DNA of 64,000 bases, taken from Catellatospora citrea (GTDB lineage Bacteria > Actinomycetota > Actinomycetes > Mycobacteriales > Micromonosporaceae). The DNA lies in the NCBI RefSeq assembly GCF_003610235.1, contig NZ_RAPR01000002.1:62001-126000 (forward strand). The letters run 5' to 3'. This document shows, piece after piece, positions 34,153-42,594 of this stretch; position 1 is the stretch's first letter; each line of letters begins with the position of its first letter. The position numbers and the translations under genes were made by a program. The notes beneath the pieces were generated by a model. It saw nothing but the letters and a program-made list of their open reading frames with translations, was not told the origin of the DNA and did no database searches.

Positions 34153-35844
34153 ATGGCCGACAGACCACGATGGATCCCGCAGGCGCCCGGTGTCGTGACG
34201 CTGCGCTCCTACGATCGCACCTGGCTGCGCGGGGACGTGCTCGCCGGGGCGACGGTCGCGGCGTACCTGATCCCGCAGGTGATGGCGTACTCGGGCCTGG
34301 CCGGTCTGCCGCCGGTGGCGGGGCTCTGGGCGGCCCTGCCCGCGTTGGCGGTGTACGCCCTGCTCGGCTCGTCGCGGCAGCTGTCGGTCGGCCCGGAGTC
34401 GACCACCGCCCTGATGACGGCGACCGTGATCGGCCCGCTGGCCGCGGGCGACCCGGGCCGGTACGCCGCGCTGGCGGCCGGGCTGGCCGTCATCGTCGGC
34501 CTGCTGTGCCTGATCTGCTGGGTGATCCGGCTCGGCTTCGTGGCCGATCTGCTGTCCAAGCCGATCCTCGTCGGCTACATGGCGGGCGTCGCCATCATCA
34601 TGATCATCGGTCAGCTGGAGCGGCTGACCGGCGTGCCGGTCGACGGCGGCACCCTGCTCGGCGAGGTCTGGACGTTCGTCAAGGGCATGGGCCAGATCCA
34701 CCTGGGCACGGTCGTGCTCGGCGCGCTGGTGCTGGCTTTCCTCTACCTGGTGCAGCGGCGGTTCCCGAAGCTGCCCGGCCCGCTGTTGGCGGTGCTGCTG
34801 GCCACGGCCGCGACCGCGCTGTTCGGGCTGCAGGACTACGGCATCGCCACCATCGGCAAGATCCCGTCGGGACTGCCGCCGTTCGCGCTGCCGGACCTGA
34901 CCGACTTCGCGGACCTGCTGCTGCCCGCGGTGGGCGTGATGCTGGTCGGCTACACCGACAACATGCTGACCGCCCGCGCGTTCGCCGCCCGCCACCGGCA
35001 GGAGGTCGACGCCGATCAGGAACTGCTGGCGCTCGGCGTGGCCAACCTGGGCTCGGGCGTGTTGCGCGGTTTTCCGGTCAGCAGCAGCGGCAGCCGCACC
35101 GCGCTGGCCGACGCGGCGGGCGCGCGCAGCCAGGTCTACTCGCTGACCGCGCTGGTGCTGGTCGTCTGCACGCTGCTGTTCGCCAGCCCGGTGCTGTCGG
35201 CGTTCCCGACCGCGGCGCTGGGCGCGATCATCGTGTACGCCGCGCTGCGCCTGATCGACCTGCCCGGCTTCCGCAAGCTGGCCGCGTTCCGGCGCAGCGA
35301 GCTGCTGCTGGCCCTGGCCGCGTTCGCCGGGGTGCTGCTGTTCGACATCCTCTACGGCGTGCTGGCGGCGGTGGCGCTGTCGGTCGCCGAGATGCTGGCC
35401 CGGGTCGCCCGGCCGCACGACGCGGTGCTGGGCATCGTGCCCGGCGTGGCCGGCATGCACGACATCGAGGACTACCCGCAGGCGCGCACCGTGCCGGGCC
35501 TGATGATCTACCGGTACGACTCGCCGCTGTTCTTCGCCAACGCCCAGGACCTGCGGCGGCGCGCGCTGGCCGCGGTCGGCGAGGCGCCGGACGTGAAGTG
35601 GTTCGTGCTCAACGCCGAGGCGATCGTCGAGGTCGACATCACCGCGATGGAGGCGGTCGAGGAGCTGCGAAACGAGCTGGCCCAGCGCGACATCGTCTTC
35701 GGCATGGCCCACGTCAAACAGGAACTGATGGACGAAATGGTGTCATTCGGGCTGGCAGAGGCGGTCGGCCGCGACCGGATCTTCCACACCCTGCCCACCG
35801 CCGTCGCCGCGTACCGCGCCGAACATCCGCAAACCTCCGTCTGA
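34153..35844 (+). CDS. SulP family anion transporter with STAS domain
   Basis: 563 residues from ATG 34153; the in-frame ATG 34129 would add 8 residues and neither has a clear ribosome site. The SulP/SLC26 signature is in GATVAAYLIPQVMAYSGLAG, PPVAGLWAALPALAVYALLG and GSSRQLSVGPESTTALMTAT. About 12 hydrophobic segments are followed by a C-terminal STAS domain (about 430-560) with RTVPGLMIYRYDSPLFFANA and WFVLNAEAIVEVDITAMEAV. The family moves sulfate, bicarbonate or other anions, coupled to proton or sodium. Located among universal stress, DUF1876 and P-type ATPase genes, like the SulP gene beside DUF1876 in the mycobacterial dormancy regulon. Confidence 0.9.
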   Translation: MADRPRWIPQAPGVVTLRSYDRTWLRGDVLAGATVAAYLIPQVMAYSGLAGLPPVAGLWAALPALAVYALLGSSRQLSVGPESTTALMTATVIGPLAAGDPGRYAALAAGLAVIVGLLCLICWVIRLGFVADLLSKPILVGYMAGVAIIMIIGQLERLTGVPVDGGTLLGEVWTFVKGMGQIHLGTVVLGALVLAFLYLVQRRFPKLPGPLLAVLLATAATALFGLQDYGIATIGKIPSGLPPFALPDLTDFADLLLPAVGVMLVGYTDNMLTARAFAARHRQEVDADQELLALGVANLGSGVLRGFPVSSSGSRTALADAAGARSQVYSLTALVLVVCTLLFASPVLSAFPTAALGAIIVYAALRLIDLPGFRKLAAFRRSELLLALAAFAGVLLFDILYGVLAAVALSVAEMLARVARPHDAVLGIVPGVAGMHDIEDYPQARTVPGLMIYRYDSPLFFANAQDLRRRALAAVGEAPDVKWFVLNAEAIVEVDITAMEAVEELRNELAQRDIVFGMAHVKQELMDEMVSFGLAEAVGRDRIFHTLPTAVAAYRAEHPQTSV

Positions 35845-35906
35845 GTCGCGGAAGTCCTGGTCACGGCGGGTCCAACGGGACGACCATGGTGGGGGAGGGT
35901 GCCGCC

Positions 35907-36563
35907 ATGTTCCAGAACCGCACGGACGCCGGGCACCGCCTGGCCCAGCGCCTGACCTGGCTCCACGACGCCGACGTCGTCGTGCTCGGGCTGCCCCGCG
36001 GCGGCGTCGTCGTCGCGGTGGAGGTCGCCCGCGCCCTGAACGCCCCGCTCGACGTGCTGGTGGTCCGCAAGCTCGGCGTGCCGTTCCAGCCCGAGGTGGC
36101 CATGGGCGCGATCGGCGAGGAGGGGATCCGGGTGCTCAACCCGAGCGTGCTGGACGCCGCCGGGATCACGCCGGCCGCGCTGGACCGGGTGGAGCAGGCC
36201 GAACGGGTCGAGCTGGAGCGCCGGGTGCAGCGCTTCCGGCACGGCCGCGACGCCGAGCCGCTCGCCGAGCGCACGGTCGTGATCGTCGACGACGGCGTCG
36301 CCACCGGCGCCACCGCGCGTGCCGCCTGCGAGATCGCCCGCGCCCGAGGTGCGTCCCGGGTGGTGCTCGCGGTGCCGGTGGCCGCCCCGGACACGGCCGC
36401 CGAACTGCGCTCCGTCGCCGACGAGGTGGTCTGCCTGGAGACCCCGGAGCTGTTCATGGCGGTCGGTGAGCGCTACGCCGACTTCCGGCAGACCTCGGAC
36501 GAGGAGGTCGTGGCGCTGCTGGAGGGCTCCGCGCACATCCTGGAGGGGAGGCACCCGCAATGA
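35907..36563 (+). CDS. phosphoribosyltransferase-domain protein
   Basis: 218 residues from ATG 35907, preceded by GGGGGAGGG 7 bases before it. The type I PRTase binding motif is VVIVDDGVATGATARAACEI (DD-G-x-A-T-G), and LPRGGVVVAVEVARALNAPL gives the N-terminal PPi-loop region. KLGVPFQPEVAMGAIGEEGI is characteristic of the actinobacterial subgroup that includes Rv0571c-like stress proteins. The stop overlaps the DUF1876 gene (ATGA), so the pair is co-translated. The nucleobase, if any, is unknown. Confidence 0.88.
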   Translation: MFQNRTDAGHRLAQRLTWLHDADVVVLGLPRGGVVVAVEVARALNAPLDVLVVRKLGVPFQPEVAMGAIGEEGIRVLNPSVLDAAGITPAALDRVEQAERVELERRVQRFRHGRDAEPLAERTVVIVDDGVATGATARAACEIARARGASRVVLAVPVAAPDTAAELRSVADEVVCLETPELFMAVGERYADFRQTSDEEVVALLEGSAHILEGRHPQ

Positions 36564-36832
36564 CCGCGATCAAGCGCTGGAACATCGAGGTGTTCGTCGG
36601 CGAGGACGAAGGCCGCACCTACGCCGAGGCCCGGCTGCAGGACGACGAGATCGGCGACCGGCTGATCGGCGTCGGCCGCGCCAAGCTCAACCCGGACGAC
36701 CAGGACGTCCCCGAGATCGGCGACGAGCTCGCGGTGGCGCGGGCGCTCTCCGACCTCGGCCACCGGCTGCTGGTCGTCGCCGCCGGCGACATCCAACGGG
36801 CGACCAGGGAGAAGGTACGGCTCACACACTGA
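36560..36832 (+). CDS. DUF1876 protein (Rv1738-like dormancy protein)
   Basis: 90 residues, starting inside the PRTase stop. The full protein matches DUF1876: KRWNIEVFVGEDEGRTYAEA, then RLQDDEIGDRLIGVGRAKLN, IGDELAVARALSDLGHRLLV and a basic C-terminus. The structure known for the mycobacterial relative Rv1738 is a dimeric fold similar to ribosome hibernation factors, which led to the proposal that it slows translation in dormancy; this is established only for the family relative. Here, coupling with a PRTase and nearby universal stress genes supports the same setting. Confidence 0.9.
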   Translation: MTAIKRWNIEVFVGEDEGRTYAEARLQDDEIGDRLIGVGRAKLNPDDQDVPEIGDELAVARALSDLGHRLLVVAAGDIQRATREKVRLTH

Positions 36833-36881
36833 CACGTCGTGGCGCGTTAGCGCCGTCCGGTCGAGGGGTAGGGGGCGCGGC

Positions 36882-37346
36882 ATGACGAACTTCCGGATCG
36901 TGGTCGGAGTCGACGGTTCCGAGGGCGGGCGGCGCGCGCTGCGCTGGGCGGTGCACGAGGCGGCCGGCCGGGGCGGCACGGTGCAGGCCGTGGCCGCCTG
37001 GCGCTGGGACGAGACCGACGACGACGTCATCGGTTCGGCCGCCCGCGACATCACCAGCGCCATGCTCGACCGGGAGTTGGGCGCGCTGCCGACCTTCCAG
37101 CGGGAGGGGGTCGCGATCGCGGGCGAGGTGGTCGAGGGCCGGGCCGCCGACGTGCTCGCCGCCGCGGCCTCCGACGCCGACCTGCTGGTGCTGGGCAGCC
37201 ATGGGACCAGCCGGCTGATGCACACCGTGCTCGGCTCGGTCAGCGAGGAGTGCATCGGCAAGGCCAACTGCCCGGTCGTGGTCGTGCCGGTCGGCCACGA
37301 ACTGCCGCACGCCGCCGAGCTGGCCGTCCCCGACCCGACCGGCTGA
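36882..37346 (+). CDS. universal stress protein, single UspA domain
   Basis: 154 residues from ATG 36882. The start FRIVVGVDGSEGGRRALRWA and the ATP-binding end LVLGSHGTSRLMHTVLGSVS followed by EECIGKANCPVVVVPV are standard UspA features, with the G-x2-G-x-type loop reduced to G-S-H-G-T-S-R. The preceding intergenic stretch holds a small hairpin GGCGC-GTTA-GCGCC (36841-36854). It follows the PRTase-DUF1876 pair by 49 bases and may share its transcript. The repeat element 37368-37446 lies just after the stop. Confidence 0.9.
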   Translation: MTNFRIVVGVDGSEGGRRALRWAVHEAAGRGGTVQAVAAWRWDETDDDVIGSAARDITSAMLDRELGALPTFQREGVAIAGEVVEGRAADVLAAAASDADLLVLGSHGTSRLMHTVLGSVSEECIGKANCPVVVVPVGHELPHAAELAVPDPTG

Positions 37347-37367
37347 CAGTGGGGCGCCCGCCCTGCC

Positions 37368-37446
37368 AAGATCACCCGACTTGCCCGGCAAGTGGGCGAA
37401 TCTTGCGTCCACTTTTGCCCATTTGCCAGGCAACTCGGGCGATCTT
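37368..37446. repeat. REP-like tandem dyad element
   Basis: Two dyads lie 42 bases apart: ACTTGCCCGGCAAGT (37379-37393, perfect 15-bp palindrome about C) and TTGCCAGGCAA (37423-37433, about A). The outer arms AAGATCACCCGACTTGCC (37368-37385) and GGCAACTCGGGCGATCTT (37429-37446) are also complementary at 16 of 18 positions, so the whole 79 bases can form one large cruciform or two small ones. It occupies most of the usp-DUF899 intergenic gap. No gene fits there. Confidence 0.65.
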
Positions 37447-37496
37447 TCGGACTGTGGGTGCGTGGATGTGTCGGGGGAGGCGGGCAGGATGCGGGT

Positions 37497-38126
37497 ATGG
37501 ACAAACCGGAGATCGTGAGCGCGGAGCAGTGGCAGCAGGCGCGTGACGACCTGCTCAAGGCCGAGAAGGAACTGACCCGCGCGCAGGATGCGCTGGCCGC
37601 CCGGCGCCGCCGCCTGCCGATGACGAAGTTCGACAAGCCGTACGAGTTCGACACGCCCGACGGCGCCAAGAGCCTGCTCGACCTGTTCGACGGCCGCGGT
37701 GAGCTGGTGGTCTACCAGTTCATGGACCGCGGGCCGAAACACTACTGCCCCGGCTGCACCTGGTTCACCGACAACGTGCCGGTGCACGCGCTGCCCCTGC
37801 TGGCCGGCCGCGGCATCACCTGGATGACCGTGTCCAACATGCCGCTCGCGCAGATCGAGGCATACAAGGCCGAGCGCGGCTGGACGCTGCCGTTCGTGTC
37901 CTCGCACGGCACGTCGTTCTCCGACGACTGCGATGCGGGCGGCGGCTTCATGCTCAGCGTGTTCCTGCGCGACGGCGACGACGTCTACCGCACCTACAAC
38001 ACCACCTCGCGCGGTGTGGACCGGCTGGTCTTCGCCAACAGCATCATGGACCTGGCGCCGTACGGCCGCATGCAGGACTGGGAGGACTCCCCGGACGGGT
38101 GGCCGCAGCACCCGACCTACGGCTGA
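37497..38126 (+). CDS. DUF899 thioredoxin-like protein
   Basis: 209 residues from ATG 37497. DUF899 features: N-terminal helix SAEQWQQARDDLLKAEKELT with LPMTKFDKPYEFDTPDGAKS, then the thioredoxin-like CPxC-type sequence HYCPGCTWFTDNVPVHALPL, and TYNTTSRGVDRLVFANSIMD in the C-terminal half. The Cys pair (C-P-G-C) could be redox active. The family is common in actinomycetes and unstudied. A paralogue is encoded at 62862-63629 with CPSC in place of CPGC. A 19-bp-stem hairpin ends the gene. Confidence 0.85.
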   Translation: MDKPEIVSAEQWQQARDDLLKAEKELTRAQDALAARRRRLPMTKFDKPYEFDTPDGAKSLLDLFDGRGELVVYQFMDRGPKHYCPGCTWFTDNVPVHALPLLAGRGITWMTVSNMPLAQIEAYKAERGWTLPFVSSHGTSFSDDCDAGGGFMLSVFLRDGDDVYRTYNTTSRGVDRLVFANSIMDLAPYGRMQDWEDSPDGWPQHPTYG

Positions 38127-38135
38127 CCGTTTCGT

Positions 38136-38174
38136 GGCGCGCCGCCCACGGCACCGTGCCGTGGGCGGCGCGCC
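38136..38174 (+). terminator. very strong hairpin after DUF899
   Basis: Arms of 19 bp (38136-38154 and 38156-38174) are exactly complementary around a single C. It starts 9 bases after the stop. Confidence 0.8.
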
Positions 38175-38272
38175 GGGAGTGCTCGGCTCGGCGTCGACGT
38201 CGCGGTGCGGCGCCCGCGTCGATGACACAATGACTCGGTGACGTTCCAGGGCAAATCGGTCGCTCCTGCCGC

Positions 38273-39478
38273 GTGGTGCGCGTGTACGGGCTGATCGGCC
38301 TGGCGGTGGTGCTGATCGCCTGGGCGGCGGTGTCCGCCCGCGCGGCGCGCTACAGCGTCACCGTCCCGATCGCGTTGCTGCTGGCCGGCCTGCTGCTGGC
38401 GGGTGGCGACGATCCGATGGTCGACGTGGACGTGTCCTCCTCCACCGTGCAGCAGCTGCTGCAGCTGACCCTCGCCCTGATCCTGTTCACCGACGCCACC
38501 GAGATCAGTCTGCGCCGGCTGTGGTCGGCGGGCCGGCTGCCGCTGCGCCTGCTGCTGATCGGCTTCCCGCTGACCGTGCTGGCCGGCTGGCTGACCGGCA
38601 CGGTCCTGTTCCCGCAGGCGAGCGTATGGGTCATCGCCCTGGTCGCGGCGGCGCTGACCGCGACGGACGCGAGCCTGGCGTCGGTGCTCGTGCGCGACGA
38701 GCGCATCCCGCACGACCTGCGGACCGCGGTGACCGTCGAGAGCGGCCTCAACGACGGCCTGGCCGCCCCGCTGGTGGTGTTCTTCGCCGCGGCGGCCGCG
38801 GCCGTGGGCACGGAGCGCAGCCCTGGCCTGGTGCTCGGCCACACGCTCGCCGAGCTGGTGATCGCCCTGGTCGTCGGCGTGGCCGCGGGGGCGGGCGCGG
38901 GTCTGCTGCTGGGCTGGGCACGCCGCCGCGGCTGGAGCGCGGCCCGCTCGGAGCGGCTGGCCTACCTGGCGGTCGGGGTGCTGGTCTTCGAGGCGACCCA
39001 CGTGCTGCACGGCAACGGCATCGTCGCGGCGTTCGTGGCGGGCCTGGCCGTCCGGGCGGTCGACCGGGACCTGCCCGAGCAGCACCTGCAGACCTCGCAC
39101 GACGTGGTCGCGCTGCTGTCGGCGGGGGTCTGGTTCGCGTTCGGATCGCTGATCCCGCACACCCTGGCCGACCTCGGGGACTGGCGCGTCCTGCTGTACG
39201 CGGTGCTGAGCCTGACGGTCGTGCGCATGCTGCCGGTCGCGCTGAGCCTGCTCGGGCTGCGCCGCTACCCGCGCGAGGTGTGGCTGCTGTCCTGGCTGGG
39301 CCCGCGCGGGCTGCCCAGCGTGATCTTCGCGCTGATCGGTGTGCAGCAGCTCACCGGGCTGTCCGCACAGCTGGTGGTCAGCCTCATCATGGCGACGGTG
39401 CTGCTGAGCGTGCTGGCTCACGGGCTGTCGGCGACGCCGATCGCGCAGCGGTGGAGCGGGCCCGGAGCACGGCCTTGA
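38273..39478 (+). CDS. CPA-type cation:proton antiporter
   Basis: 401 residues from GTG 38273. About 12 hydrophobic helices are present. LALILFTDATEISLRRLWSA is the family start of transport core helix 4, and LVAAALTATDASLASVLVRD with TVESGLNDGLAAPLVVFFAA contains the T-D-A-x-L and E-S-G-L-N-D-G-x-A-x-P motifs of NhaP/CPA1 antiporters (the Asp needed for ion exchange is present). The C-terminal cytoplasmic tail is short. The last 92 bases overlap the end of the convergent P-type ATPase gene. The exchanged ion (sodium or potassium) cannot be told from the sequence. Confidence 0.88.
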   Translation: MVRVYGLIGLAVVLIAWAAVSARAARYSVTVPIALLLAGLLLAGGDDPMVDVDVSSSTVQQLLQLTLALILFTDATEISLRRLWSAGRLPLRLLLIGFPLTVLAGWLTGTVLFPQASVWVIALVAAALTATDASLASVLVRDERIPHDLRTAVTVESGLNDGLAAPLVVFFAAAAAAVGTERSPGLVLGHTLAELVIALVVGVAAGAGAGLLLGWARRRGWSAARSERLAYLAVGVLVFEATHVLHGNGIVAAFVAGLAVRAVDRDLPEQHLQTSHDVVALLSAGVWFAFGSLIPHTLADLGDWRVLLYAVLSLTVVRMLPVALSLLGLRRYPREVWLLSWLGPRGLPSVIFALIGVQQLTGLSAQLVVSLIMATVLLSVLAHGLSATPIAQRWSGPGARP

Positions 39479-42155
39479 CGACCTCCTCGACGACCAGCAG
39501 CACCAGCGCGATCGCGATGGCGGTGCACCACAGGCGCAGGCTGAGGCTCGTGGTGCCGAAGATGCGCTCCAGCGGATCGAGCAGGGTCACCACGACGATC
39601 CCCAGCAGCGCGATGCCGTAGCGGCGCAGTTGCGCCCGCCCGGGGATGGCCGCCCGGTCGAAGATCGTGCCGTGCTGGTCGCGCGACAGCAGCCCGGCCA
39701 CCAGGTGGAACAGGGACAGGGTGGTCAGCAGCATGGTCGCGCCGGCGACCGGTCCGCCGTGCGCGTGCCCGATCTGGTATGCCCACAGCGACCCGACTGT
39801 CATCACCGCGCCCTGCACGCACAGCCGCACCCAGTCGGCCGCGGACAGCACGGGCGTGCCCACCGGCCGGGGCGGCTGCCGCATCAGACCGGTGCTGGGC
39901 TCGTCGAAGCCCAGCGCGATCGCGATCGGGATGTCGATGACCATGTTGATCCACAGGATCTGCAACGGATTCAGGGGCGTGCCCGCGGCGATGTTCAGCA
40001 GGCCCGCGCCGATGAAGATCGCGATGTAGGCGACCAGCGACGACATCTGGAACCGCAGGTACTTGAGCAGGTTGTCGTAGAGGCCGCGGCCGTACTCGAC
40101 GGCCTTGACGATGGTGGCGAAGTTGTCGTCGGTCAGGATCATGACGGCGGCCTCCTTGGAGACCTCCGTGCCGGTGATGCCCATGGCCACGCCGATGTCG
40201 GCGGCCTTGAGCGCCGGGGCGTCGTTGACGCCGTCCCCGGTCATCGACACCACGTTGCCGCTGGCCTTGAGCAGCCGGACCAGGCGCAGCTTGTCCTCCG
40301 GGGCGACCCGGGCGATCACTCCGAGCTGCGGCAGCTGCGCCAGCAGCTCCTCGTCGCTCATGGCCGCGAACTCGGTGCCGGTGACGGCCCGGCCCTCGAT
40401 GCCCAATTCCTTGGCGATGGCCGCGGCGGTCGTCGCGTGGTCACCGGTGATCATCCGGACGCGGATGCCGGCGCTGCGGCACTCGGCGATCGCGGCCTTC
40501 GCCTCGGGCCGGGGCGGGTCCACGATGCCGACCATGGCCAGCAGCGTCAGGTCGCGCACCTGCTCGATCAGCGGGGCGTTCGGGTCGAAGGTCGCCGGAT
40601 CGAAGTCGCGCTGCGCCACGACCATGACCCGCTCGCCCGCGGCCGCGATGCGGTCGTTGGCGTCGGTGGCCAGGTGCCGGTTGGCGTCGGTGACGGCCGA
40701 CAGGGTCCCGTCCGGGCTGCGGTACGTCGTGGCGCGGGAGATGAGCACATCCGGGGCGCCCTTGACGTAGCAGCGGATCACCGGCTTGCCGTCGTCGCCG
40801 GTCATCCGGTGGAACGTGGCCATGAACTTGTAGTCGGAGTCGAACGGCACCTCGGCGATGCGGGGGTAGGCGCGGCGGGTCTCGTCGAGGTCCAGCCCGC
40901 CCTTGGCGGCGAGCACGATCAGGGCGCCCTCGGTCGGGTCGCCGATCAGGTTGTCGCCGTCGAGCACGGCGTCCGCGCACAGCGCCATGGGCAGCAGGTA
41001 AGGATCGAGGTCGACGCGCTCGCCGCCGACGTGCCTGATCTCGCCCTCGGTGCGGTAGCCCTCGCCGGTGACGGCGAACCGGTTCTGCCCGGGGATGACC
41101 AGCTCGCGGGCGGTCATCTTGTTGAGGGTGAGGGTGCCGGTCTTGTCGGAGCAGATCACCGAGGTCGAGCCGAGCGTCTCCACGGCGGGCAGCCGTTTGA
41201 CGATGGCGTTGCGGCGGGCGATCTCGCGGGTGCCGATGGACAGCAGCGCGGTGACGACCGCGGGCAGGCCGGTCGGGATCGCCGCGACGGCCAGCGCGAC
41301 GCCGGTGATGAACAGGGTGTCGAAGGATTCGCCCCGGGCCAGGCCGATGAGCACGACCAGGGCCAACGCGATGCCCGCGATGGTCGCGATGATCTTCGAG
41401 AGGCTGTCGAGCTGCTTCTGCAGCGGGGTCTTGTCCTGCTCGGTGCCCGCCAGCAGGTGCGCGATGTGGCCGATCTCGGTGCCCATCCCGGTGGCGGTCA
41501 CGATCATCTCGCCGCGGCCGCGGGTGACCGAGGTGTTCATGTACGCCATGCAGGTCCGGTCGCCCAGCGGCACGTCCTGCCCGGCGACCGGGTCGAGGGT
41601 CTTGCCGACCGGCAGGCTCTCGCCGGTCAGCGCCGCCTCCTCGATCTCCAGCGTGGCCGCGACGGCGATCCGCCCGTCGGCGGGCACCCGGTTGCCCGCC
41701 TCCATGAGCACGACGTCGCCGGGCACCAGCTGTTCGGCGTCGACCTCGACGGCCTGGCCGTCGCGGCGCACCCGGGCCACCGTCTTGAGCATCTGGGCCA
41801 GCGCCTGCACGCTCTCCTCGGCTTTGGCCTCCTGGCGCAGCCCGACCACCGCGTTGAACACGGTCAGTCCGGCCAGCACCAGCGTGGTGCCCCACTCACG
41901 GGTGACCAGCTGGTTGACCACCGCCGCGGCGAGCAGCACGAGCTGCATGAAATCGCGGTACTGGCGCAGGAACGCCGACACCGCCGACTCCTTCTTCGCG
42001 CCGGTCAGCCGGTTCGGGCCGTGCTCGCCGATGCGCTCGGCCGCCTGCGCGGCGGTGAGCCCGCGGTCCACGGCGACTCCGAACGCCTCCGCGACCTCCG
42101 GAACCGACGTGGCATACCACCGTGCTGCGGGTGCACTCTTCTGATCACCGGTCAC
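39387..42155 (-). CDS. P2-type cation-translocating ATPase (CtpF-like)
   Basis: 922 residues from GTG 42155. The actuator motif LTGES (176-180), phosphorylation motif CSDKTGTLTLNKM (Asp337), and hinge motif VSMTGDGVNDAPALKAADIG are intact. N-terminal cation ATPase domain 10-80; large helices around 67-100, 255-300 and six C-terminal helices. The overall layout resembles calcium-type P2A and mycobacterial CtpF. The helix 4 motif is AAIPTGLPAV with Thr295 where calcium pumps have Glu (P-E-G-L-P), while Asn and Asp of helix 6 (INMVIDIPIAI) are kept. A different or single cation is therefore likely. Third gene after DUF6325 and SHOCT in an apparent operon; its 3' end overlaps the antiporter gene. 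Confidence 0.9.
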   Translation of the reverse strand: MTGDQKSAPAARWYATSVPEVAEAFGVAVDRGLTAAQAAERIGEHGPNRLTGAKKESAVSAFLRQYRDFMQLVLLAAAVVNQLVTREWGTTLVLAGLTVFNAVVGLRQEAKAEESVQALAQMLKTVARVRRDGQAVEVDAEQLVPGDVVLMEAGNRVPADGRIAVAATLEIEEAALTGESLPVGKTLDPVAGQDVPLGDRTCMAYMNTSVTRGRGEMIVTATGMGTEIGHIAHLLAGTEQDKTPLQKQLDSLSKIIATIAGIALALVVLIGLARGESFDTLFITGVALAVAAIPTGLPAVVTALLSIGTREIARRNAIVKRLPAVETLGSTSVICSDKTGTLTLNKMTARELVIPGQNRFAVTGEGYRTEGEIRHVGGERVDLDPYLLPMALCADAVLDGDNLIGDPTEGALIVLAAKGGLDLDETRRAYPRIAEVPFDSDYKFMATFHRMTGDDGKPVIRCYVKGAPDVLISRATTYRSPDGTLSAVTDANRHLATDANDRIAAAGERVMVVAQRDFDPATFDPNAPLIEQVRDLTLLAMVGIVDPPRPEAKAAIAECRSAGIRVRMITGDHATTAAAIAKELGIEGRAVTGTEFAAMSDEELLAQLPQLGVIARVAPEDKLRLVRLLKASGNVVSMTGDGVNDAPALKAADIGVAMGITGTEVSKEAAVMILTDDNFATIVKAVEYGRGLYDNLLKYLRFQMSSLVAYIAIFIGAGLLNIAAGTPLNPLQILWINMVIDIPIAIALGFDEPSTGLMRQPPRPVGTPVLSAADWVRLCVQGAVMTVGSLWAYQIGHAHGGPVAGATMLLTTLSLFHLVAGLLSRDQHGTIFDRAAIPGRAQLRRYGIALLGIVVVTLLDPLERIFGTTSLSLRLWCTAIAIALVLLVVEEVVKAVLRARSTAARSASPTAREPARSAAPSP

Positions 42156-42203
42156 GGTGACTCGCTCTCTCGCCTGGGTGTACCCGCCGATCCGGGCCGG
42201 GCC

Positions 42204-42219
42204 GGCCGGTCAACCGGCC
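42204..42219 (-). terminator. small hairpin at the end of the SHOCT gene
   Basis: GGCCGGT, CA, ACCGGCC: 7-bp stem with a 2-base loop, overlapping the SHOCT stop codon (stop at 42210). It may weaken read-through into the ATPase gene. Confidence 0.3.
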
Positions 42220-42566
42220 AGGATCGCGGCCTTCTGCTGCTCGAACTCGGCGTCGGTCAGCACGCCCGAAGCCTTGAGGCCGGCGAGCGTCTGCAACTGC
42301 GCGAGCTTCGCCGCCATCGGGTCCGCGGCCGGTGCCTGCGGCTGCGCTGCGGCCTGCGGCTGCGCGGCGGCCTGCTGCTGGTACGCCTGCTGCTGCGCCA
42401 GCTGCTGCTGGTAGGCGGCCTGGTCGGCGTACGCCTGCTGCTGTGCCGCCTGCTCGTCCTCCTGCGCCGCCCACCGGCCGGCCTGCCGCCGCGACACGCG
42501 GTTGGACACCGCCGTGGCCGTGCCGGCCACCACCGCCGTGCGCGCCACCCCTCGAAGCAGTCCCAT
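42210..42566 (-). CDS. SHOCT-domain protein
   Basis: 118 residues from ATG 42566; a GTG at 42572 adds two residues. The N-terminus is MGLLRGVARTAVVAGTATAV, then a Gln/Ala-rich low-complexity segment (AAYQQQLAQQQAYQQQ) and the C-terminal SHOCT domain (AKLAQLQTLAGLKASGVLTD followed by AEFEQQKAAILAG). SHOCT motifs bind oligomers or membranes in many bacterial proteins; the function here is unknown. It lies between DUF6325 and the P-type ATPase with gaps of 28 and 54 bases, so probably one operon. The Q-rich region is typical of actinobacterial SHOCT proteins. Confidence 0.88.
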   Translation of the reverse strand: MGLLRGVARTAVVAGTATAVSNRVSRRQAGRWAAQEDEQAAQQQAYADQAAYQQQLAQQQAYQQQAAAQPQAAAQPQAPAADPMAAKLAQLQTLAGLKASGVLTDAEFEQQKAAILAG

Positions 42567-42594
42567 GCTCACATCCCCCGTTTCGTTGACCGTG

